A stretch of 64,000 nucleotides of DNA from Rubrolithibacter danxiaensis (GCF_047272945.1 NZ_JBKOPS010000002.1:124001-188000); one strand, 5' to 3'; shown: positions 1 through 8,911, counted from the first letter of the stretch. Numbers and translations are program-made. The notes: a model not told the origin generated them from the sequence alone.

Positions 1-551
1 TAATCTTCTATTAGATCCCTTGACAGATCCGAGTAACTTATTTGTTTCCGGTTGGCCCGCCTGGAAACCAGCTTGTAATCAATGTTTAAATTGTTCAAAG
101 CATAGGTTACTGCTCGCGATGCTCCGCCGGTTCCCAGAATCAGTGCTTTGCTGTGCTGCTTGGTTAATAATGGCTTTAAAGATTCCTGGAATGCGATCCA
201 ATCGGTATTATAGCCGATCAGTTTTACTTTCATGGAGCTAAGTTCTCCTGAAAAATAAGAGGCTGCCGGATTATGGTTAACAATTTTAATACAGTTTACC
301 GCATCAATAGCTTTTGCGGCTTTTTCTACCTTATCGAGGTAAAACATAATCCCGATTTTGTGAGGGATTGTTACATTAAGCCCGCACAATCCTGGTGTGG
401 AACGTATAAATTCCTCAAAATTGCTTAAACTCGGAAGAGGATACGCTTCGTATTCGCAATCAGTTAAACCTTCTCTTTTAAATTTATTGGTAAAATAGTC
501 TTTAGAAAAGGAGTGTCCTAACGGATATCCGATTAAACCAAATTTTCTCAT
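1..551 (-). CDS. aroE: Shikimate dehydrogenase, N-terminal 183 residues (cut by window edge)
   Basis: It reduces 3-dehydroshikimate to shikimate with NADPH in the chorismate pathway, in the cytoplasm. The frame opens at the ATG at 549-551 and stays open to base 1, so the 3' end lies outside the window. Visible family marks are the substrate-binding GHSFSK near residue 13, NVTIPHK near residue 60 with the catalytic lysine, and NTDW near residue 110. They are followed by GTGGASRA, the start of the Rossmann dinucleotide-binding domain. The N-terminal half looks complete and intact. It lies 62 bases downstream of the phosphosulfolactate synthase gene on the same strand, so co-transcription is plausible but not shown. 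The product call is confident; the unseen C-terminus is not judged. Confidence 0.93.
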   Translation of the reverse strand, partial: MRKFGLIGYPLGHSFSKDYFTNKFKREGLTDCEYEAYPLPSLSNFEEFIRSTPGLCGLNVTIPHKIGIMFYLDKVEKAAKAIDAVNCIKIVNHNPAASYFSGELSSMKVKLIGYNTDWIAFQESLKPLLTKQHSKALILGTGGASRAVTYALNNLNIDYKLVSRRANRKQISYSDLSRDLIED

Positions 552-613
552 TTAAATTGTGTTTTGGCAAGGTGAGCATCAATATTTCCTCACTTTTAGC
601 AATGCTGGCCTGA

Positions 614-1381
614 TTACTTTATTTTATTAAGAAAATGATCAAAAGTATCTCCTCTTAAACCTAAACGGATCGTTTCTAAAGGAATAACTTCAGCAGGGGC
701 TATATTTCCTAAGTTTACGTTAGCGCCTAAAAGTTTAATAAACCAAACCTGCTGATCTTTCTGCGGAGCTTCCCATATTATATTTTCTTCAGGTATCTGG
801 GTTAATATTTCGTCAACCAAGCCCTGCCTAACCTCGCCGGAGTCACGGTAAATTCCTACATTTCCGCCTTCTCTTGATTCGGCAATTAATTTCCAGGAAC
901 CTGCTTCAAGTTCGGCTTTCATTAAAGCGATCCATTTGTAAGGAGCAAATATTTTTTGTGCATCTTTTGAGCCAACCTCCGATATAACCGTAACCTGTTC
1001 ACTTAGTTTTCGAATATAGCCACATTTTTCTTCGTGAGGAATTTCAATAGAGCCGTCAGAGATTTCGGCGTATTCCATTTTAAATTTATCCAGAACGCGT
1101 CGGTATTCATCAAACTGATTTCTGATAACAAAAGCTTCGAATAAAGTTCCGCCAAAGTAGACACCCATTCCGGCATTTTTGTATGCTTGTAACTTGTCTT
1201 CCAGATTGGGAGTAACAAAGGAGGTTGACCAGCCTAACTTTACAATGTCGGTATGTGGGCCGGCAACTTCAAGAAAATTTTCTACTTCCCGGATACTTAA
1301 GCCTTTATCCATCACCATGGTTAATCCTTTTTCACGTGGCTTTTCGGTACGATCGGGAATATTTTTTAAATTGTAGTTCAT
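614..1381 (-). CDS. Phosphosulfolactate synthase (ComA family)
   Basis: The family adds sulfite to phosphoenolpyruvate to give (2R)-phospho-3-sulfolactate, the first step of archaeal coenzyme M synthesis. The 255-residue protein has normal family length and a TIM-barrel-like pattern. Marks I recognise are KPREKGLTMVMDKGLS near the N-terminus, VKLGWSTS near residue 48, GVYFGGTLFE near residue 73, EISDGSIEI near residue 107 and ESREGGNVGIYR near residue 168. Bacteroidota make no coenzyme M, so the product probably feeds sulfolactate or sulfonate metabolism, perhaps sulfonolipids; that is inference. It sits between a TPR gene and aroE, all on minus. I would stay with a family name rather than comA. 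Confidence 0.88.
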   Translation of the reverse strand: MNYNLKNIPDRTEKPREKGLTMVMDKGLSIREVENFLEVAGPHTDIVKLGWSTSFVTPNLEDKLQAYKNAGMGVYFGGTLFEAFVIRNQFDEYRRVLDKFKMEYAEISDGSIEIPHEEKCGYIRKLSEQVTVISEVGSKDAQKIFAPYKWIALMKAELEAGSWKLIAESREGGNVGIYRDSGEVRQGLVDEILTQIPEENIIWEAPQKDQQVWFIKLLGANVNLGNIAPAEVIPLETIRLGLRGDTFDHFLNKIK

Positions 1382-1458
1382 ACGGCTGCAAATCTCAAAA
1401 AAAAATCCAATACTTTGGTAAAACTAAGTATTGGATTTGAAAAACATGCAAACTCACA

Positions 1459-2871
1459 TTAATCAATAAAGCGGGTAAACCTGTTAATGATATCTATTAT
1501 TACTTTATTCTCCTGTAAATGAGGTAGATATTCAAAAAGTATCGGATGTTTGGCCGGATCGGTGGTAAGAGCGATTTGTAAGTAGTTCAGCGCCTCATTG
1601 TACTGACCATCAGCAAATAAATAGGCAACCATACGATAATAAAGCTCTGCAGCATCCGGATTTGTTTTAATTGCTTCTGCCATTGTTTCAATTGCGGCAA
1701 CAATTTTATCCTGTTCGTACAGTATGGAGGAGTAGTCCAGCCAGGCTTCAACATCCAGCGGATTTAGCTCTACTACTTTTTCGTATGCTTTTTCCGATTC
1801 ATCCAGACGGCTCAATTTATACTGCGCATCTGCAATAGCAAACCAATAATCGGGATTTTTATCATCCAGCTCCAGTGCTTTCCTGTAGAAATGTAGAGCT
1901 TCAAAATAGCGGTCCTCAGCATCGAGTGTTACTCCAATTCCAAACCATGCATCAGAGAGGGTGGAATCAAGCTTAACGGCTTTCTTGTAAAACGATCGAG
2001 CTTCCTCCATCTTTTCTAATTTCTCGTAGCATTCGCCAATAGCACAATAGGTGTCGGCATTTGGCGACTCATATTCAAACGTTTGTTTATAAACCTCTAT
2101 CGCTTCGTTAAAACGGTCCAGATGAACAAGCGAGTTACCTTTGTTGAAATAGGCCGATGCAAAGTTCTCTTTGATTATGATTGCATAATCGTACGCGTCA
2201 ATGGCCTTTTCAAAAAGGCTCAGCTTATTATAAGCATTCCCTAAGTTATACCATGCAGCGTATGAATAAGGCTCCGTATCGATGTATTGTTTATAGAACT
2301 GGATACTTTCTTCCTGTCTGTCCAGAACATCGTAGCAAAAAGCCAGTTCATATAAGGCATCCTGGTTTTCCATATTCTGATTCAGGCACTTTTTCAGGAA
2401 AGTTACTGCTGTGTCGTATTCGCCCATGTTTTGATATACATAAGCCATGTGAAGCAGAATTTCGTCAGTAGTTTCAGCAAGTCCTAACGCTTTTTCATAA
2501 TTATCAAGCGCTTCCTGGTGGCGTTCCATGCCCTCAAATATATTTCCGCGTATAGTATAAATATCAGCTTCTGACGGCTCTAATGTTTCTGCTTTATTTA
2601 ATGCGTTAAAAGCATTTTCGAGCTGGCCTGTAACCACAAAAAGCTGCGCCTGCTTCAACAAAAACACGGCTGCAAAAGGATGCTGACTAACCGCGTAATC
2701 TACAACCTGTAATGCTTTGATCGGATCGTTTTTTTCGATATAGTAATCGATTATATTTTCAAAGGCCTGAGCGTCGAAGAAATACTGATCGTGATTGCGA
2801 ATCATTTCTTCATAACGCTCTACTGAAAATCTGGGATCTTCAGAGAAATTAAATTCAAAATCTTCTTCCAT
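1459..2871 (-). CDS. Tetratricopeptide repeat protein
   Basis: This 470-residue protein is almost wholly made of TPR units from about residue 45 to 440. Recurrent signatures are AWYNLGNAYNKL, AYFNKGNSLVHL, AWFGIGVTLDAEDRYFEAL and YWFAIADAQYKL, at 34-residue spacing. The N-terminus is acidic and there is no signal peptide or membrane segment, so it is probably a cytoplasmic scaffold. TPR arrays bind partner proteins; no partner can be read from the sequence. The gene stands alone between the phosphosulfolactate synthase gene (77 bases away) and the two-component pair (287 bases away), all on minus. That 287-base upstream stretch holds a weak inverted repeat near 3013-3034 and no clear promoter. 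Confidence 0.85.
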   Translation of the reverse strand: MEEDFEFNFSEDPRFSVERYEEMIRNHDQYFFDAQAFENIIDYYIEKNDPIKALQVVDYAVSQHPFAAVFLLKQAQLFVVTGQLENAFNALNKAETLEPSEADIYTIRGNIFEGMERHQEALDNYEKALGLAETTDEILLHMAYVYQNMGEYDTAVTFLKKCLNQNMENQDALYELAFCYDVLDRQEESIQFYKQYIDTEPYSYAAWYNLGNAYNKLSLFEKAIDAYDYAIIIKENFASAYFNKGNSLVHLDRFNEAIEVYKQTFEYESPNADTYCAIGECYEKLEKMEEARSFYKKAVKLDSTLSDAWFGIGVTLDAEDRYFEALHFYRKALELDDKNPDYWFAIADAQYKLSRLDESEKAYEKVVELNPLDVEAWLDYSSILYEQDKIVAAIETMAEAIKTNPDAAELYYRMVAYLFADGQYNEALNYLQIALTTDPAKHPILFEYLPHLQENKVIIDIINRFTRFID

Positions 2872-3158
2872 TCATTAATACGTTTAAGAACGAAACCTGA
2901 AACAGGCTTTTAAATAGAACCGCAAAAACCACTTCTGGTTTTTGTTTGCATTTCAAGTTACTTTTTTTAAAAAAAATTAAGTTTAATAATTTTCAACACC
3001 CGGTGTATAAGCTCTTCAACTGTTTGGAAGAGATTAAATTAGGTGGTAAAAGATGTGGGTAAAATACAACCCGATAATTTAATGTTTTGTCCCCTTTACA
3101 GGCAATATACAATTTTTAGCTGACTAACAGAAGAGTGGGATGGTAATGTTATTATGGC

Positions 3159-3851
3159 TTAATTTACCAGGAGTTTATATCCTTTTCCATGAACATTCAG
3201 GATTTCTACTCTCGGGTCGTCACGCAGATATTTACGAAGCTTACTTAAAAATACATCCATACTGCGACCGTTGAAATAGTTATCATCGTGCCAGATGGTG
3301 ATGAGAGCTTCTTCGCGTGTTAAAACATCATTTTTTTTCAGGCATAGCATTTTTAGCAGCTCGGCCTCTTTTGTTGAGACCTTTTGCTGCACATTTCCCC
3401 TGGTGATTACCTGTGTTGTATAATCAAACTGGTAATCTCCTATTTCAAATTTTGATTGTTCTTCTGATGCTGTTTTTTCCTGGTTTGTAACTCTTTTAAG
3501 TAAAGCGTTTATCCTTAATAATAATTCTTCTACCCGAAACGGTTTCGTTATATAATCGTCGCCGCCCAGGGTAAAGGCTTCAACCTTATCTTCCATCATC
3601 CCTTTTGCCGTAGCAAAAATGATAGGGATTTGAGGATTGATCTCTCTTATTTCTTTTCCGAGGGTAAAGCCGTCTTTCTTAGGCATCATCACATCGAGGA
3701 TGCACAAATCAAAAGATTCGTCATTGAAGAATTTCAAACCCTCTTCGCCGTCCTTTGCAAGTGTTACCTCTAATTTCCCCTTTAACTGTAAATAGTCCTG
3801 TAATAGCATTCCGAGGTTCGGGTCGTCTTCAACAAGCAATAATCTTTTCAT
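3159..3851 (-). CDS. OmpR/PhoB-family response regulator (RprY-like)
   Basis: DNA-binding output half of a two-component system. Residues 1-120 are a receiver domain with acidic pocket EDD at 8-10, phospho-acceptor Asp53 in LDVMMP, and the conserved Lys in TKPF. Residues 130-230 are a winged-helix domain ending GKGYKLLVN. The start codon overlaps the last bases of the kinase gene (3848-3851), typical of translational coupling, so the two proteins are surely partners. The length of 230 residues is normal. The pair resembles RprY/RprX of Bacteroides, but the regulon cannot be told from this sequence. Confidence 0.92.
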   Translation of the reverse strand: MKRLLLVEDDPNLGMLLQDYLQLKGKLEVTLAKDGEEGLKFFNDESFDLCILDVMMPKKDGFTLGKEIREINPQIPIIFATAKGMMEDKVEAFTLGGDDYITKPFRVEELLLRINALLKRVTNQEKTASEEQSKFEIGDYQFDYTTQVITRGNVQQKVSTKEAELLKMLCLKKNDVLTREEALITIWHDDNYFNGRSMDVFLSKLRKYLRDDPRVEILNVHGKGYKLLVN

Positions 3852-5659
3852 ATTGTCGGGAAAATTAGTTCAAATTCTGAGCCTTTATCCTTTTCACTCT
3901 TTACGCGGATGGTACCCTGCAGGCGTTTTACAATATTATTAACGTAACTTAAACCCAATCCAAAACCTTTAACATCGTGCAAATTGCCCGTTGGGATACG
4001 GTAAAACTGATCAAATATTTTCGATAACTGGTCTTTGCTCATACCAATGCCTTTATCAGCTACCTTCAGTACCAGGTTTTTATTTGTAATGATGGTACTG
4101 ATGGTTATTTCCGGATTTTCTTTGCTGTATTTTGAGGCATTATCAATCAGGTTGAAGATAACATTGCTCAAGTGGAACTCATCAGCCAGTATAGTGGTTT
4201 TAGAAGCATCAAGATTTAAATTTATAACTGCATTTCGTTTTTGTAGTTGCAATGACATGCTGTCCGCAACGGCCGTTATTAGGTCGTGCACTTCTACTTG
4301 TTTTAAATCAAGTTTAAGATTATCCTTATCAATACGGGCAATGTTAAGTACACGTTCTATATGATCACCTAAACGCACATTTTCGTCATAAATAATTCCA
4401 GCCAGCCGGTCAACCCGTTTTCTGTCTTCTGCAATTTCGGGATCTTTTAACGCTTCACTGGCAATCATGATGGTTGCCACAGGAGTTTTGAATTCATGCG
4501 TCATGTTATTAATAAAGTCGGTTTTCATCTCCGAAATCTTTTTCTGGCGGAATATGATAAAAATAGTATAAGAAAAACAGCCTACCAGCACAAGCAGCAA
4601 ACTAAATGAGGAAGCAAGTATGGCATCCATATTCTCAAACATGAATGTTCTTTTTGTTGGAAATGTGATGGATAAAACTCCGGATTCTTTTACAACTTCC
4701 TTTGGAAACAGGCTGGTACTGTAAGTGTTATAGTTTGAAGCAGTTGCGCCCTTGTCTACTATTTTTGTAAACAGAACGGAATCTGACTGGGCTGACCGAA
4801 CCTGGTAATTATACGGAAGCTGGATGCCAAGGTTTGTAAGCTCTGCCTGCAATAAGGTATCAATCAGTTTTGGATTGATCCTTTCAAATAACGGAACTTT
4901 TGATTGCTCGTATTCATTGGCGAGGTCTTCAAACAGCGCTGTTTTTTGTTTAACGGTTTTTACAGAATCCAGGTAATTATTTACTTTTTTAACCTGTTTT
5001 TCCTGTTCTTTTAAACTCTCCTTAAGCTTGCTGTTAATTCGGGGTAAAGAAATTACCTGATATCCAAGCACCGGGTCTTCAACAAAATAATAAACACTGT
5101 CGTTACGGCCTTTTTTTATTGGTTTTTCATCCTGTTTTTCTACATAAAGGCCTATTTCCTGCTGCTGATAAATTCTTCCGTATTCGTCAACGGCCTGCTG
5201 AACACTTACCTGTACTTTTACTTTATTCAGGTCTTCGGCGTTTTTATTCTTAATGTAGGTTTCATAAAAATCGTTATTTATAACAAACGCTTTCGGATAC
5301 CGTAACTTTAGCAGGCTATCGCGAAGGCGAAAGTCTTTATCGATTTTTTGCTGCCTTAACTTAAGATTTCTGGCAAACTGATTCGCCTGATATGGTGCAT
5401 GCCTTTTCTTGATAGCTTCTACTGTATCGTTTACCGATTTTAACTTTAACCGTTGTTCAGCTCTTTTTTTCAGGAAAAGCATGGCATCCCTTTTCTCAAG
5501 TTTGTGAACTACTATGTTCAGTGCTTCATTTACAGACTGGTCGAATAACTGAGATTTTAAGCGGTAAGATTCGCGAATAAAATAATACTGCATAGCCAAA
5601 ACGCCCAACAATGCAACACTCATCAATCCAATAATAAGGCTAATACTCTTTTTCTTCAT
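3848..5659 (-). CDS. Sensor histidine kinase (RprX-like)
   Basis: Membrane sensor of 603 residues. A transmembrane helix near residues 7-25 and another near 345-368 enclose a large charged periplasmic domain of about 310 residues, rich in Lys and Gln and without a domain I recognise. The cytoplasmic part has the HisKA phospho-site MTHEFKTP near residue 388, the N box NLIDNASKY, the G1 box DKGIGM and the G2 box GFGLGLSYV. It has no PAS or clear HAMP domain. It is followed directly by its response regulator with a 4-base overlap. The signal sensed is unknown. Confidence 0.92.
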   Translation of the reverse strand: MKKKSISLIIGLMSVALLGVLAMQYYFIRESYRLKSQLFDQSVNEALNIVVHKLEKRDAMLFLKKRAEQRLKLKSVNDTVEAIKKRHAPYQANQFARNLKLRQQKIDKDFRLRDSLLKLRYPKAFVINNDFYETYIKNKNAEDLNKVKVQVSVQQAVDEYGRIYQQQEIGLYVEKQDEKPIKKGRNDSVYYFVEDPVLGYQVISLPRINSKLKESLKEQEKQVKKVNNYLDSVKTVKQKTALFEDLANEYEQSKVPLFERINPKLIDTLLQAELTNLGIQLPYNYQVRSAQSDSVLFTKIVDKGATASNYNTYSTSLFPKEVVKESGVLSITFPTKRTFMFENMDAILASSFSLLLVLVGCFSYTIFIIFRQKKISEMKTDFINNMTHEFKTPVATIMIASEALKDPEIAEDRKRVDRLAGIIYDENVRLGDHIERVLNIARIDKDNLKLDLKQVEVHDLITAVADSMSLQLQKRNAVINLNLDASKTTILADEFHLSNVIFNLIDNASKYSKENPEITISTIITNKNLVLKVADKGIGMSKDQLSKIFDQFYRIPTGNLHDVKGFGLGLSYVNNIVKRLQGTIRVKSEKDKGSEFELIFPTI

Positions 5660-5764
5660 TCCTTACAAATTTACGTAACGGAGAAAGCATACCTTTTCTG
5701 TTTAACATTTTTTAACAAAAGCAGATTACAGTATTAAGTTGGTAGCAAGGAAATAGCTACAGGA

Positions 5765-6952
5765 CTAATTGTTATTACCCCTGTCGGTTGGTTCTACATC
5801 GTTTTCCTTTTCGAGTTCTTTTTGTACTTGTTCGCTTTTAGAGCGTAACCTGGACAAGTTCATTGGACTTTCCTCTGGCCTTTCATCTCCAAGCAGCACT
5901 CCCCAGTGTTTGAAGTTTCTAGAGCGGTCAAAAATGATTTTCAAAATAGCTATTACAGGCAAAGAGAGGAACATTCCGGAAACACCTGCAAGGCTGCCAC
6001 CGATGAAAACACCCACAATTGCTCCCAGGGCATTTATTTTAACTTTTGAGCCTACAATGCGTGGCATCAGGATATTATTATCCAGGAACTGAACGAAAGC
6101 AATTGTTCCTAATACGGCAAATATTGGCCATAATTCCTGCGAAGAGGTAAGCGTAAGCATAACACCGATCAGGTTGCCGAAAAGAGCGCCTACATAAGGT
6201 ATCAGGTTCAGGAACGCAAAAATTACCGCGATAAGTATGGCATGTTTAATGCCGAAGAGTAATAAAATTCCCCCTAAAAGTATGGTTATGTAAGTGATCT
6301 GGATAAGCAGCCCGATGAGGTAGCTTTTAATGATAACTTTTGTTTCGAGCATGGCGTCTTTCACTTTTTCATGATTTTCTTCGGGAAACCATAAAAAAAC
6401 AAATCGCAACAGTAAATTTTTGTAGAATAAGATAAGGAAAATGTAAATAGGTAATAAGCCAAGAAATACAAGTACTGAAGTGAGTGAGGTAGCGGCACCG
6501 GTTAAAAGTTCTCCTGAGAAGTTTAAAAGCTTATTGCTTTGCTCATTTATAAACTTTAATTGTTCAGTAGTTGAAAAATCAGCAATGTCGTTTATCCATT
6601 CGCTAAGCGAGTTTAAATGTTTGGTAACATTTGCACGTATTTGAGGGAAATCTGCTATAAGCGCACTAACCTGTGAAGAAAAAAACCAAATAATACCCGC
6701 TGCCAATAGCGCCAGTAATAAAACCGAGAGAAATATAGAGAATACATCGGGCAGCTTTCTACGCTTAAAGAACTGATATACAGGTAAAAGAACCAGGCTG
6801 ATAAAAAATGCCATAAGTATCGGCATTATTATACCTTTCCCGATAACTATTAAAGCGCCTAAAAGAAATAATCCTAAAAGTTCAATGGATCTTCTTACCG
6901 TAATGGGCATTTCTTTCATAGAATTCAGCTTCTTTATAATGCTAACATTCAA
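5765..6952 (-). CDS. AI-2E family transporter (PerM/TqsA type)
   Basis: A 395-residue polytopic inner-membrane protein with about eight hydrophobic segments. The family C-terminal block is present around residues 205-330, including IPYVGALFGNLIGVML and FLDNNILMPRIVGSKV. Family members export small molecules (TqsA exports autoinducer-2) or sodium ions, and the substrate here is unknown. The last 50 residues form a charged cytoplasmic tail. The start is set by MNVSIIKKLNSMKEMP just upstream of the first hydrophobic run. The upstream intergenic DNA carries a long inverted repeat at 7014-7105. A second, more distant family member lies at 40750-41793. Confidence 0.88.
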   Translation of the reverse strand: MNVSIIKKLNSMKEMPITVRRSIELLGLFLLGALIVIGKGIIMPILMAFFISLVLLPVYQFFKRRKLPDVFSIFLSVLLLALLAAGIIWFFSSQVSALIADFPQIRANVTKHLNSLSEWINDIADFSTTEQLKFINEQSNKLLNFSGELLTGAATSLTSVLVFLGLLPIYIFLILFYKNLLLRFVFLWFPEENHEKVKDAMLETKVIIKSYLIGLLIQITYITILLGGILLLFGIKHAILIAVIFAFLNLIPYVGALFGNLIGVMLTLTSSQELWPIFAVLGTIAFVQFLDNNILMPRIVGSKVKINALGAIVGVFIGGSLAGVSGMFLSLPVIAILKIIFDRSRNFKHWGVLLGDERPEESPMNLSRLRSKSEQVQKELEKENDVEPTDRGNNN

Positions 6953-7013
6953 AGCTAAAAATGTTTTTCAGTTTTGATGCAGATTAGCTAAAAAGGAAGA
7001 AAAGGTGCGGAAG

Positions 7014-7105
7014 AGAGAAAGTGTTCAAAAAGTTGAAGGAACCTTTAACAATTGCAATGCACAGCACGTTTACAAATGTGCAAGGTTATTTTTTGAACAC
7101 TCTCT
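7014..7105 (-). repeat. Long imperfect inverted repeat (possible terminator or leader hairpin)
   Basis: The outer arms pair GTGTTCAAAAA (7021-7031) with TTTTTGAACAC (7090-7100), and AGAGA (7014-7018) with TCTCT (7101-7105). Inner arms AACCTT (7040-7045) and AAGGTT (7082-7087) continue the fold, and GCACA (7059-7063) can pair with TGTGC (7077-7081). A transcript from the DUF3127 gene would fold it just after the stop codon; it also lies upstream of the AI-2E gene. It could be a terminator, an mRNA processing signal or a small mobile palindrome. No function is proven. Confidence 0.55.
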
Positions 7106-7112
7106 GATATTT

Positions 7113-7478
7113 TTAGAATGGAAGATCGTCCTCGTCTGGGGCAGAGCTTATATCAACAGGCGGAGCATATTCAGGTGTCTGAGCTGTATTTTGTTGACCG
7201 CTTAATATATTTATTCGCCAAACCACCAAGGTGTTAAAGTAAGCTGTTTTTCCGTTACGGTCTGTCCAAGGGCGCCCTCTTAAGTTAAAGAACACCTCAA
7301 CCTGGTCACCTACCTTCAGGTTGTCAAAAAGGTTTACCTTATCTTGCAGGGCTTCAAATTTTATAAATTCAGGGTATTGCGGATTTTCTGCAAATTCTAT
7401 AATCAGTTCTCGTTTCTTAAAGGTTTCGGTTACATTTTGAACCGGTAATATCTCGTGTACTTTTCCCTTAATATCCAT
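7113..7478 (-). CDS. DUF3127 protein with SSB-like C-terminal tip
   Basis: A 121-residue cytoplasmic protein of the DUF3127 family, widespread in Bacteroidota. Residues 1-95 look like one OB-fold-type beta barrel (MDIKGKVHEILPV, RELIIEFAENPQ, GDQVEVFFNLRGRPWTDRNG, FNTLVVWRI). A flexible Gln/Pro/Ala-rich linker follows and the end is DEDDLPF. That order of OB-like barrel, disordered linker and acidic DDxPF tip is the plan of single-stranded DNA-binding protein, whose tip recruits repair and replication enzymes. DNA binding is inference. It is divergent from the THUMP methyltransferase gene, 67 bases away. Confidence 0.82.
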   Translation of the reverse strand: MDIKGKVHEILPVQNVTETFKKRELIIEFAENPQYPEFIKFEALQDKVNLFDNLKVGDQVEVFFNLRGRPWTDRNGKTAYFNTLVVWRINILSGQQNTAQTPEYAPPVDISSAPDEDDLPF

Positions 7479-7527
7479 GATCTTTTTCGTTTAAATAGTA
7501 AAACCAAATCTGCCAATTTTAATTGAT

Positions 7528-7535
7528 TAACTTTG
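7528..7535 (+). promoter_or_regulatory. Bacteroidota-type -7 element for the THUMP methyltransferase gene
   Basis: TAACTTTG matches the Bacteroidota -7 consensus TAnnTTTG and sits 10 bases upstream of the ATG at 7546, implying a very short leader. No clear TTG -33 element is seen at the usual distance. Confidence 0.4.
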
Positions 7536-7545
7536 AACAATCATT

Positions 7546-8709
7546 ATGGAAGTTTTCCACACAAAAAGTAAAATAATTATAACTTGTAATAAGCGTTTAT
7601 CGCCTTATTTACAATCAGAAGTAGAGAATTTAGGCTTTAAGATCGACCGTGTTTTCAGTACAGGAGTTGAATTGCAGGGAACGGTGAGCGACTGTATTCC
7701 GCTCAATTTAAATTTGCGATGTGCGAGCCAGGTATTGTACTCTATCAGAACCTTTTCAGCAGAAAATCCGGCCCGACTTTATAAAGAACTCCTTGAGATC
7801 CCCTGGGAAGAACTGATCGATTTTTCGGGTTATTTTTCGGTTACATCAAACGTTAATAACGAACACATTACAACTCCCTTATTTGCCAATCTGAAAGTAA
7901 AAGACGCGATTGCCGACAGGATAAAGGAAAGGAAAGGAATCCGTCCTAATTCAGGTTCTGACGCCAATAAAACAGTAGTGCATTTATACTGGCAGGAAGA
8001 TCGTGCTGAAGTATTCCTGGATACATCCGGAGAAACACTTTCTAAACACTCTTACCGCAAAATTCCCGGAAAAGCGCCTATGCTGGAAGCCCTTGCAGCA
8101 TCAACGATTATGGCCACCAAGTGGGATTTAAACAGTTCGTTTATTAATCCTATGTGCGGGTCAGGTACGCTGGCAATTGAAGCCGCATTACTTGCAACTA
8201 ATAAAAGGCCGGGCTTTTTCAGGATGAATTATGCCTTTATGCATATTCTCGGATATGATGAGCAGGTATTTTTTGCAGAACGGCGTAAGTTGAAAGATCA
8301 GGCCAAAAAACAGATAGATTTTAAAATTATAGCTACTGATATTTCTGAAGACGCAATAGATGTTGCACGAAAAAATGCAAAAACAGCTGGTGTGGATCAT
8401 TTAATAGATTTTGAAGTATGTGATTTTGCAGAAACTACTGTTCCTGAAGCAAAAGGCGTAATCTTATTTAATCCCGAATACGGTGAACGCCTTGGAGTTC
8501 ACACCAAACTGGAAGCCACCTACAAGCGAATGGGTGACTTTATGAAACAGAAATGTAAAGGTTATTACGGGTACATTTTTACCGGAAATCCTGATCTGGC
8601 TAAAAAAATAGGGCTAAAAGCCACCCGCCGCATTGAGTTTTACAACGGTAAGCTGGATTGCCGCCTTCTGGAATATGAATTGTATGAAGGTACAAGGCGG
8701 GAAGAATAA
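7546..8709 (+). CDS. THUMP-domain class I RNA methyltransferase (RlmL N-domain/YpsC-like)
   Basis: Predicted S-adenosylmethionine-dependent N2-guanine methyltransferase acting on 23S rRNA. The 387-residue protein has a THUMP RNA-binding region at about 60-160 and a Rossmann methyltransferase domain from about 165 to the end. The SAM-binding motif INPMCGSGTLAIEA is near residue 200 and the catalytic motif IV is NPEYGERLG near residue 308. In the wider family motif IV is usually (D/N)PPY, so Glu at its third position is a variant. Length matches the stand-alone family rather than the fused RlmKL. No operon partner is evident. Confidence 0.88.
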   Translation: MEVFHTKSKIIITCNKRLSPYLQSEVENLGFKIDRVFSTGVELQGTVSDCIPLNLNLRCASQVLYSIRTFSAENPARLYKELLEIPWEELIDFSGYFSVTSNVNNEHITTPLFANLKVKDAIADRIKERKGIRPNSGSDANKTVVHLYWQEDRAEVFLDTSGETLSKHSYRKIPGKAPMLEALAASTIMATKWDLNSSFINPMCGSGTLAIEAALLATNKRPGFFRMNYAFMHILGYDEQVFFAERRKLKDQAKKQIDFKIIATDISEDAIDVARKNAKTAGVDHLIDFEVCDFAETTVPEAKGVILFNPEYGERLGVHTKLEATYKRMGDFMKQKCKGYYGYIFTGNPDLAKKIGLKATRRIEFYNGKLDCRLLEYELYEGTRREE

Positions 8710-8850
8710 ATGAGTTAGCAGTTACTGCTCGTTAATTGTAAATTAACAGGCATGCTTTCGGATCCTGACTCCAGGCTTTCTACTAAAAATGGACGAGCTG
8801 TTTGAAAAGATATAAGACCGAAACACCCAGCAATTCAGGCCAGGCTTAAA

Positions 8851-8866
8851 TATGATCTTCATCATA
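8851..8866. promoter_or_regulatory. Fnr/Crp-like palindrome (candidate activator site)
   Basis: TATGAT and ATCATA are perfect 6-base inverted arms around a 4-base spacer CTTC. The core TGATnnnnATCA matches the general Fnr/DNR-type site. It lies 53 bases upstream of the ATG at 8919 and about 57 bases before the predicted transcription start, a typical activator position. Which Crp/Fnr-family protein would bind is unknown. Confidence 0.5.
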
Positions 8867-8880
8867 AACGCCCTTTTTGC

Positions 8881-8911
8881 TTGTTTTTAATAATAATGCC
8901 CTCTACCTTTG
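8881..8911 (+). promoter_or_regulatory. Bacteroidota promoter for the metal module (-33 TTG, -7 TACCTTTG)
   Basis: TACCTTTG at 8904-8911 is an exact TAnnTTTG match and TTG at 8881-8883 stands 20 bases upstream, the usual spacing. The predicted start is near 8916, giving an almost leaderless message for the gene at 8919. Confidence 0.55.

Noticed and set aside
20..241. Plus-strand open frame of 73 codons
   Set aside because: It is antisense to aroE, whose motifs are clear on the minus strand.
7005..7205. Plus-strand open frame of 66 codons
   Set aside because: It spans the long inverted repeat and the antisense end of the DUF3127 gene and has no protein-like pattern.
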